Shown here piece after piece: positions 45,098 through 51,790 of a stretch of 64,000 nucleotides of DNA. Each line of letters opens with the position of its first letter. The stretch's first letter is position 1. Source of the stretch: Bacteroides clarus YIT 12056 (GTDB lineage: Bacteria; Bacteroidota; Bacteroidia; Bacteroidales; Bacteroidaceae); NCBI RefSeq assembly GCF_900129655.1, contig NZ_FQWK01000001.1, forward strand, positions 372,001 to 436,000, written 5' to 3'. The notes beneath the pieces were generated by a model. It was not told the DNA's origin and made no database searches. It was given only the letters and a program-made list of their open reading frames with translations. A program made the position numbers and the translations under genes.

Positions 45098-47686
45098 TTA
45101 ACGGGCTATACGGGTGGATGCGGGCAGCTGATCAATCACTTCTACAACTTTGTATTCACCGCCTGTTTCATCGTAAAGTAGAGACGACATGCTATGTTCC
45201 CTCGGGTAGAGTACACCGTTTAGTGTCGGGCTTTCTTTACCGTAACTGAAATGTACGGGATTATCCGAATGGATAATGTTGAGAGCGGCAGGTCTCGAGG
45301 CATCCAGTTCGACATTGATTGTCCATTTACCTACTGTCAGCGTGCCGCCTGTCTTACGGATGATTTGCGGAGCCGTGTTGCCGGCATTCACTTGTATTAC
45401 GGCGAGAATACGGGTTTTATCTTCTCTTTCGATACGTGCCGTCATGTGCCACTGATTGGGATATGTTTCTCCCGCTTTCATGGTGGCGGGGTCGGGATTG
45501 ACGAGAAACCGGTCGGTCAGCGACATGCTGACGGGGTTATTGCAGAACAGTTGGGTCACGACAGTGTAGCCGGATTTATAATCGGCATGGTTGATTGTAA
45601 GTAACTCTTTGTTGAGAGACAATTGCGAGGGGCTGTGCAACAACCAGTCGTAGGTGACGGGTTCCGATGCTTCCAGTTCGTCGTAGATGAGGACGATACC
45701 TTCGGGATGTAGCATAAGTACATGGCGGCGGTATTTAGTAAGCGGTGTCTCGCCGAAGCCGTTTTCCGGGGTTTGCGTGATACCTGCCCGTTCAAAGGCT
45801 TGCACCCACATAGGGTCATCCGAGATGCCGCAATAGGCTTTCGAGGCATCGCCCAGGCAGTAGGTGATGTGTGCGCCCTCAAGTGTGCGCATAATGTTGC
45901 CGTAGCCCCGGGTGGAATAGGGCTGGCCGATGCCGTTCACTAAAATGGTGTTGTGTGCCCGCGAGTGGCGGTAGGACATCAGGTTGTGGGCATCATTGAA
46001 GTTCAGGTAATAGCCCGAACTGCGATATATCTCTTTTCCTTTGAACAATAGGTTGAAGGCGTTTTGGCTTGATGTGGTGTGGCTGCCTGAACCGAAGGTA
46101 CTGGAACGGAACGACAGGTTCACGTCTTTCTCCGTATCCGTCAGACAACTATGCATAGTGACTTCGCCTGTGTCTTCGTACCACACCATTTTGGCGGCAT
46201 CGGCAGGCAGAGAGGTGTCGTAGCGGCGTGTGGAGCACATACGGTACAAGCGGAAGAGCCGGTCTCCCTGCATGGTATCGTCGCATTCCGAGGCATACCA
46301 TCCGGCATAGGAGTCGTTCAGTTCGCGTGCCAGAAAGTCGGCAAAGGCGACGCGCTGCCGTGCGGGCTCATCGCCCTGCTCACTGCCGTCGCCAAAACCG
46401 CTGCTTTTGGAGTGGGGCGGCCAGGTGTAGACAAGCGAGCGGCCTGCGCTCTTGTACCACGGGTGTTGCAGGAAGTCGGTGCCTGTGACGTAGGAGAAGA
46501 GCATCGGCATGTAGTGCAGCGTTTCGAGGTTGGCATTGAAGTATCCACTGCCGTTGTGCCATACGCCATCGCGGTTGAAGCCCGAGGCCGGGGCACGTGC
46601 CGTCCACAGTTCGTAATAGTATTTCAGCATGGGAAGCACTTCGTCGGCATAGACAGTATTGTCGTACAGCAGCAAGGCGCACTGGAAAATTACGCGCATA
46701 TTCTGCTGCCAGAAGTGGTTGTCGAAGATATGGTTTTCTTGTGTTCCGCAATGTTGGGGGTAGTACCAGCGAAGCACGCGCATCATCAACTTCTCGATGG
46801 CGGCGCGTTCGTCCGGTGTCAGCCGGTTATAGAGCTGGTCGTAGATACGGGCATAGCAGATGGCAATGTCGGTAGAGGCGAAGTTGGACGCGAACAGCAG
46901 TGCGTCGCTTACAGGGTATGCAAGCATCTGCCGGAGCAGCCGGTACATGCAGTCGTTGTATTTGTCGTCCTGTGTCAGGTGCCAAGCGTCGTAGAGCGAT
47001 TGCGTGTGTATGCACAGTGTTCCGGTATTTTCGTTAGGGTTCATCGTGGTGTAGTCGGTATTGAGCGCGTCTTGTGCACGACCTGTCAGCATCTTGTATT
47101 CGCGGTGTGATTTTACGTTCAGGCGGGCAGTTTCTATCTTCGGGTCTAAATAGCAGTGGAGGCGCGGATAGCTGTGCGGCATACGGCTTTGGAATTCGCT
47201 GAAGGCGGGGGTGACGAATACGGGTGTTTCGTCCGGTACTTCAAAGTGATAGGGTTCGCTCCATTCGCCTTGAGGTGTACCGTGGGTGTCCGCTTGGCGG
47301 AAACGCCAGTACCAGATACCTGTTTCCAACTTGCGGTGAGGGTTGAAGATGCACCATTCATCGGCTTCGGAACGCATGGTTTCTGTGGTGTTGAAATCTT
47401 TGCTGCGTGAAAGTTCGAACAGCAGACGCTCACCTGTCTTCATACTTTGAGGTACGATGAGGGGGGGCGGGTTCAGATAGAGTTCGTTATCTATTTTGGG
47501 GTAAGGGGCGGTACGTATTTTGTCATGATAGGCATCGGAGAGTTCGGTTGTTTCTTCTCCTTCGGTGCCGGGCTCTTCGGAGGAAACGGACGGTACATCG
47601 TCGTGACAGGCGGAGAGCGAGAGTAACAGTACTGCAAGGCAGAGGTGAGCGGCATGGCGGCAGAGGGGGGAGAATGGTGTTTTCAT
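45098..47686 (-). CDS. DUF4962 + heparinase II/III lyase, likely surface lipoprotein
   Basis: Protein of 862 aa. Lipoprotein signal LLLSLSAC (Cys27) followed by HDDVPS and further acidic residues, which resembles the Bacteroides lipoprotein export signal for the cell surface. DUF4962 (about 60-155), toroid with ENHIFDNHFWQQ near 321 and SGFNRDGVWHNG near 373, sandwich with SHTTSSQNAFNL near 537 and RHSRAHNTILVNGIGQPY. It is the only one of four such lyases with a lipid anchor, so it may make the first cuts at the surface. The gene is visibly more GC-rich than its neighbours. It follows the fimbrial-type operon after a hairpin; no clear -7 element is seen in front. Confidence 0.83.
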   Translation of the reverse strand: MKTPFSPLCRHAAHLCLAVLLLSLSACHDDVPSVSSEEPGTEGEETTELSDAYHDKIRTAPYPKIDNELYLNPPPLIVPQSMKTGERLLFELSRSKDFNTTETMRSEADEWCIFNPHRKLETGIWYWRFRQADTHGTPQGEWSEPYHFEVPDETPVFVTPAFSEFQSRMPHSYPRLHCYLDPKIETARLNVKSHREYKMLTGRAQDALNTDYTTMNPNENTGTLCIHTQSLYDAWHLTQDDKYNDCMYRLLRQMLAYPVSDALLFASNFASTDIAICYARIYDQLYNRLTPDERAAIEKLMMRVLRWYYPQHCGTQENHIFDNHFWQQNMRVIFQCALLLYDNTVYADEVLPMLKYYYELWTARAPASGFNRDGVWHNGSGYFNANLETLHYMPMLFSYVTGTDFLQHPWYKSAGRSLVYTWPPHSKSSGFGDGSEQGDEPARQRVAFADFLARELNDSYAGWYASECDDTMQGDRLFRLYRMCSTRRYDTSLPADAAKMVWYEDTGEVTMHSCLTDTEKDVNLSFRSSTFGSGSHTTSSQNAFNLLFKGKEIYRSSGYYLNFNDAHNLMSYRHSRAHNTILVNGIGQPYSTRGYGNIMRTLEGAHITYCLGDASKAYCGISDDPMWVQAFERAGITQTPENGFGETPLTKYRRHVLMLHPEGIVLIYDELEASEPVTYDWLLHSPSQLSLNKELLTINHADYKSGYTVVTQLFCNNPVSMSLTDRFLVNPDPATMKAGETYPNQWHMTARIEREDKTRILAVIQVNAGNTAPQIIRKTGGTLTVGKWTINVELDASRPAALNIIHSDNPVHFSYGKESPTLNGVLYPREHSMSSLLYDETGGEYKVVEVIDQLPASTRIAR

Positions 47687-47814
47687 ATGGTTTTGTTAGG
47701 TGATTAATGTTTTCGTCTGCAAGTGCTTGCAGGAGGCTGCGGAACTGATGGGTACAAGATAAAGGTTTCTTATATTTTGAAACAACTTCATTCTGTACGG
47801 GGGTACTGATAGAA

Positions 47815-47857
47815 CCCCGTCCCACACGCGTTCGTAGCTACGGCGGGTGAGACGGGG
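47815..47857 (-). terminator. Hairpin downstream of the fimbrillin-like gene
   Basis: CCCCGTC/GACGGGG outer stem with CAC/GTG and CGC/GCG inner pairs interrupted by two single mismatches. It starts 38 bp after the fimbrillin-like stop codon. No T tract follows. Confidence 0.5.
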
Positions 47858-47894
47858 ATGATTAATTATCTTGTTGTCAGTGGGCTGCAACTTC

Positions 47895-49634
47895 TTATTG
47901 TGCCTTGCTGATACCATCAAAGATAGTGAGGACGGGGCGGATAGTGTACTGACCGATATTCTCGGTACGGTAACCTATTTTGTTTCCGATAAGTTGTTCT
48001 TCTCCTACTGTTATTTGAGTATCTTCCTGTACTGATATAATAGCAAGCTGGTCTGTATTATCTTTTATAATGCTGCCTGATGTGAGAAGATAACTTGCAC
48101 CGGAAGAGTTTTGGAATTTACTTTCGCCTCTGGCTGCCAGCCATGCAGTATATATGGCTGCTATCTGTGCAGGGAAAGGATACTCACCTGCTCCTTTATT
48201 TTGAAGTTGTACATTTTCTCCATTGAGAACTACACCAACTATATCCCTTGTTTGAGCAGCGGTAGGTATATACCATGTGCTAACGTTCTCGGTGGATGCT
48301 AAAACATTTTCTGTTTTCCATGCTTCGAGCGCGGTTAATACAGGGGAAGCATAGTCCGTAAATTGTGCCAAGAAGCTGTTGGATTGGGTTATTCCATATA
48401 CGTCATCGCCAAAGATTTCAGTGGCCTCTTTCGTTCCGTTCAATGTCGGAAGTTCATCGTCTCCTTTTAATTTTGCACGGCTGGGACAGTCAATTGCGAA
48501 CGCATAGCCTGCAATCGTTTTGCTTGTCATGTCAGTTCCATTAGCAGACTCGGTATAGTTACTTGCTGCATCGTTTACTGATTTGCCACCGTCTGTTACC
48601 AATTTCCACACGATAGCTACCGCTTGGTCTGAATATGTTTTGCTCCAAGTACCGTTTTTATTGATAAAATCACCTACTGCTAAAGCGTTCGGGTCTACCA
48701 TGCCATCGGGGAAGATTACGTCTATTGAGGTATCTCCGTTTTTTTGTGGCTCTACAGTGGCTTCTACTACTGTGTTTCCGGTCAGCGTGATACTTGTACC
48801 GTTCAATTTGAGTTCTCCACTACTTGCGCTGCCGTCATCGTTCTTCAGTTCGAATGTGATGTCATTGCCTGTACCTAAGCTACCTTGGTTTAAGCCTGCA
48901 AACAGGTATACGCTGAACCATTTTCCGTTCTCAACAGTGAGTTCGGAAGAAGATATACTTGCATAGTTGTCTTTACCGGCATGTCCGGCAGTCTCTCCCG
49001 TCATTACGTTGAAACCGGTGGGAGCGGGTAAATCTTTTATTATGATTTTGGTGTACTCATCGTAAGCTGATTGACCGTCCTTGAATGTGATTTTAGTGAA
49101 AGGGCGCTTCATCGTGATTGATGCGAGTGACCCGTTTCCTGTGACAGGTTCCAGCGAGCAGGCGTAGAAAGCATCAGCTACATCGCCCTTGAACATCTCG
49201 CTTCCGGCGTTGGCTGTATAGCTGATAGCTTTCAAGTCAGCCGTATTATAGATATTATCAGCGTCTGTGGCAACATCCGCCACTGTTCCTTTCACATAGT
49301 CCGCCCAGAAAAGGCATTTGTAAGCATCACTTGGTGCATTGAAAGTGAAAGTCACCTTCTCGCTTCCTGCTGCAACTTCCTGTACATATCTTCCGTCTGT
49401 AATGTCGCTGTTGTCGCTTGATTTCACTAATTGCAGAATGCAGCGCAGTTTATATCCGTCGGGGATAGTGGGTGCTACACGTGTCACAGGATCGTTCACC
49501 GGAATATTTACCGCTATCGATACAGTACCACCTCCTGTCTGGTCTTTACTTGAGATAATTTCATCCTGGCTGCATGAAGCTGCTATCAACCCCATTACGA
49601 ATGCCATTGCTGTGAATAAGAAATTCTTTTTCAT
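47895..49634 (-). CDS. Fimbrillin-like surface lipoprotein
   Basis: Protein of 579 aa from ATG 49634 (an in-frame TTG 6 bp earlier is less likely). Lipoprotein signal FVMGLIAASC then SQDEII, an acidic start consistent with surface export. The first half has the features of Bacteroidales fimbrillins (FimA/Mfa or DUF6562 type): GTVSIAVNIPVNDPVTR, a beta-rich N-terminal domain with CLFWADYVKG, and SMTMKRPFTKITF-like sequence (ASITMKRPFTKITFKD) that separates two beta domains. The C-terminal part (from about residue 315) is unfamiliar and includes ATEIFGDDVYGITQSNS. As a pilin it would be processed and polymerised. It is the third gene of a unit with two other envelope proteins; a role in binding the glycan or the host surface is inference. 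Confidence 0.58.
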   Translation of the reverse strand: MKKNFLFTAMAFVMGLIAASCSQDEIISSKDQTGGGTVSIAVNIPVNDPVTRVAPTIPDGYKLRCILQLVKSSDNSDITDGRYVQEVAAGSEKVTFTFNAPSDAYKCLFWADYVKGTVADVATDADNIYNTADLKAISYTANAGSEMFKGDVADAFYACSLEPVTGNGSLASITMKRPFTKITFKDGQSAYDEYTKIIIKDLPAPTGFNVMTGETAGHAGKDNYASISSSELTVENGKWFSVYLFAGLNQGSLGTGNDITFELKNDDGSASSGELKLNGTSITLTGNTVVEATVEPQKNGDTSIDVIFPDGMVDPNALAVGDFINKNGTWSKTYSDQAVAIVWKLVTDGGKSVNDAASNYTESANGTDMTSKTIAGYAFAIDCPSRAKLKGDDELPTLNGTKEATEIFGDDVYGITQSNSFLAQFTDYASPVLTALEAWKTENVLASTENVSTWYIPTAAQTRDIVGVVLNGENVQLQNKGAGEYPFPAQIAAIYTAWLAARGESKFQNSSGASYLLTSGSIIKDNTDQLAIISVQEDTQITVGEEQLIGNKIGYRTENIGQYTIRPVLTIFDGISKAQ

Positions 49635-49685
49635 AATCAATGTGATATTAGTTGGTTAATAAATTTCATTATATAGTTAGTTTGG

Positions 49686-50741
49686 TTACTTAGTGGGATA
49701 TACGGGAACCACAATCTCGTCTTCTCCGTCGAAGTCGGGATTGAAATCGATACCGCCATTGGGATCGGCCGTGAGGAAACCGTAGGTAACGGTAGTATTC
49801 TTGCCTGCCCATCCGGTGACATTGAAAGTGGCGGATGCCACTATCTTTTTATTGACTTCGATTTCCACCGTCACAGGGATGCGTGTCAGGGCATCGGGAT
49901 CGGCAAATACGTAGTCGAAGGTTAGCGGATAGGTGGTTTGGTCTTTCAAGGCACTGTTCTTTATGGTACGTTCCTGCTGTAGGAACATCAGCCCGTGGCG
50001 GGGTATACGCTCCAGTACGTTATAGCCCATTTTGAGGTAAGATATATATTTGACGCGTACTATGAAGTTGTCACCTTTCAGCTTGCCGTCGCTAAAGAGC
50101 TTCAGGAACTTCTGTACATCGTTTGCCACAAGTTGGTAACGCATAACAGGACGTGTCAATTCCATGTCGAGCGACACCTGGGTATTCCACTTGTCACGAT
50201 ACTCTTCAAGGTCCAGTTGCGCCATACCGCAGAAAGCATCTTTGTATTCGTTGTTGCTACGGTAACTTTCGCTGCCGTATACGGTGAGCAGAAAGTTGTC
50301 GGTGGGATTGTAAAAGTAGTCTTCCGTTCCGGTAATATCGTTTTCTTCATTAGGCATTTGCACATAATCGCTCCATACGGCTATCTCGTAATTGCGTGCA
50401 TGGAGTTTCATATTGACGGGGATAGTCAACTCATCACGTCCGTTGGCAATGTCCTGATAAATCACCTGACGCGCCACGCATATACGGTTCAAGTAAGCGT
50501 CGATGATGAATCGGTGGCGGTATTGAGGGGATTCTCCGGCTTCGGGACGAAGCAAGGCCTCGCCGCCTTCTTCGGCGGCAGGCATCTTGAGGTTGAGTTT
50601 TAGTTTGGCATTCAGTGTCACGGATGTAGGGTCTATGCCTATTTCTCCGTCTTCGGTCATCACTGGGTGTTCGTACAAACAACCTGTCATCAAGGCAGGC
50701 AACAGCAAGTACAGTAGATATGTAGTGAGTTTCTTTTTCAT
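49686..50741 (-). CDS. Envelope lipoprotein of the fimbrial-type operon
   Basis: Protein of 351 aa, lipoprotein signal LLPALMTGC (Cys21) followed by LYEHPVMTEDGEIGIDPT. Two beta-rich halves follow: a fimbrillin-like one (KLNLKMPAAEEGGEALL, MKLHARNYEIAVWSDYVQMPN) and one with MELTRPVMRYQLVANDVQKF, which resembles the RPxAK/RYxLV helix found between pilin domains. It ends with GKNTTVTYGFLTADPNGGIDFNPDFDGEDEIVVP-type acidic repeats. It is best described as a FimB/Mfa2- or DUF6562-like anchor or pilin subunit; the exact family is uncertain. It starts 12 bp after the DUF3575 gene and is followed after 51 bp by the fimbrillin-like gene. Confidence 0.48.
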   Translation of the reverse strand: MKKKLTTYLLYLLLPALMTGCLYEHPVMTEDGEIGIDPTSVTLNAKLKLNLKMPAAEEGGEALLRPEAGESPQYRHRFIIDAYLNRICVARQVIYQDIANGRDELTIPVNMKLHARNYEIAVWSDYVQMPNEENDITGTEDYFYNPTDNFLLTVYGSESYRSNNEYKDAFCGMAQLDLEEYRDKWNTQVSLDMELTRPVMRYQLVANDVQKFLKLFSDGKLKGDNFIVRVKYISYLKMGYNVLERIPRHGLMFLQQERTIKNSALKDQTTYPLTFDYVFADPDALTRIPVTVEIEVNKKIVASATFNVTGWAGKNTTVTYGFLTADPNGGIDFNPDFDGEDEIVVPVYPTK

Positions 50742-50753
50742 GGTTCTTCCTTT

Positions 50754-51497
50754 TTAAAAACGATAAACTAATGAGAGGCCTGCGCGAGTGATGCCCCAGT
50801 AATGACGGATACGGGTGTTGAGCCAGGCTCCGTTCTCTATATTATAGAAAGTATCGTACTTCATATTGGCATAACCGGCTCCGATATTGAATTCGACTCC
50901 CCAATGGGCAGAGAGGTCTGCTTTGTAACCGTAGCTGATACCGGCTCCGGCAAGGGGGCGTTTGGCTGTCTGGTAACGGTTGTCTTCCCATTTGGCATTG
51001 AACCATGCCAGGTGAGTGTGCAGTCCGAAGAAATGTCCCGTTCCTGCTTTTTTCAGCCACCAACGTCCTTCGGGCTGTAAAGCTATGCCACGGATGGCGT
51101 GCTCACGTTCAATATCGCTGATACTCCACATTATCGGGAAATCTATGGTGATGTGTTTGTGTAGTTGTACTTCCAGGGCAAGGTTCTGTACGGCAAGCGC
51201 ATCGAAAGGAACGTTGGTCTTCAGTGCGATGTAACGACTGTTGTTGACTTTCTTGACAGGCTGTACTTTACGTTTTTTGTCGTTTTTTGGAGCGGCTTTA
51301 ACTTTGGCGGATGTCTGTTTTTTGGAGGTTGGCGTCGCCGTTTTGGGGGCGGCCTTTTGTTCTTTGACAACCAGCTTGTTGATGACGGTTTTCTTGTTGA
51401 TAACCGTCTTCTTTGTATCTTGTGCCCAAGTGGCTGAAACCATTGTGAGGCATAGTATCAAGATTACTTGTCTTAATAAATAGGTATTCAGTTTCAT
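50754..51497 (-). CDS. DUF3575 outer-membrane beta-barrel protein with basic linker
   Basis: Protein of 247 aa. Signal peptide ends SATWA (about residue 25), then a low-complexity Lys/Ala/Thr linker of about 65 residues with a tandem KKTVINKKTVIN and PKTATPTSKKQTSAKVKAAPK. The C-terminal barrel is DUF3575-like: YIALKTNVPFDALAVQNLALEVQLHKHITIDFPIMWS, EGRWWLKKAGTGHFFGLHTHLAWFN, GAGISYGYKADLSAHWGVEFNIGAGYA and a terminal LVYRF with C-terminal Phe. DUF3575 proteins commonly open Bacteroidales fimbrial operons and may anchor or assemble the pilus. The basic linker could bind peptidoglycan or an acidic polymer; that is a guess. It is the first gene of the unit, behind a -7 element 71 bp upstream. 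Confidence 0.7.
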   Translation of the reverse strand: MKLNTYLLRQVILILCLTMVSATWAQDTKKTVINKKTVINKLVVKEQKAAPKTATPTSKKQTSAKVKAAPKNDKKRKVQPVKKVNNSRYIALKTNVPFDALAVQNLALEVQLHKHITIDFPIMWSISDIEREHAIRGIALQPEGRWWLKKAGTGHFFGLHTHLAWFNAKWEDNRYQTAKRPLAGAGISYGYKADLSAHWGVEFNIGAGYANMKYDTFYNIENGAWLNTRIRHYWGITRAGLSLVYRF

Positions 51498-51567
51498 ATA
51501 CTGGTATTGTTCATAGTTTATAACTGTGTTTTTCAGTCGCTATGTTTTTCGTTACTTTTCCTGTTGA

Positions 51568-51575
51568 CAAATGTA
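51568..51575 (-). promoter_or_regulatory. -7 element of the fimbrial-type operon
   Basis: TACATTTG on the minus strand, 70 bp before the DUF3575 start codon. No -33 TTG at normal spacing. Confidence 0.47.
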
Positions 51576-51654
51576 TATGTTCCGCAGAAAAAAGGGTTTC
51601 TGTTTTGTTTACTCTTCGTTCGAAGCCGGCGAATTAGCTTACAATTCTGTTTAG

Positions 51655-51687
51655 AAGCCTTTCAGTATTGTGCATACTGAAGGGCTT
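51655..51687 (-). terminator. Terminator downstream of the SusC-SusD-lyase unit
   Basis: 14-bp stem AAGCCTTTCAGTAT/ATACTGAAGGGCTT (one wobble) with a 5-nt loop, between the lyase (51788) and the fimbrial-type promoter. Confidence 0.62.
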
Positions 51688-51710
51688 ACAGATATATATA
51701 GCATGATTTC

Positions 51711-51790
51711 TTACTGTTTCGGGATAAAACGCGATGCCGAAGTGTGTTCGGGCAGGGGGCCGTTTCATCCATGCTTCCGGTATTTCATTA
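51711..51790 (-). pseudogene. Remnant of a sulfatase 3' end
   Basis: Read on the minus strand, the bases directly after the lyase encode EAWMKRP and, after a one-base frame shift, LPEHTSASRFIPKQ followed by TAA at 51711-51713. This mirrors the C-terminus of the sulfatase at 62248-63615 (QEWMKKHPLPGR..., then QFIPKEFE). It looks like the last 25 or so codons of a lost sulfatase gene that once followed the lyase. The match is short, so it needs confirmation. Confidence 0.45.

Noticed and set aside
46151..47110. Plus-strand open frame of 319 codons
   Set aside because: Antisense shadow of the GC-rich lyase gene; low-complexity translation without domain.
47715..47731. CTGCAAG-TG-CTTGCAG hairpin before the lipoprotein lyase
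   Set aside because: Perfect but only 7 bp with a 2-nt loop; no T tract or partner motif, so not called as a regulatory element.
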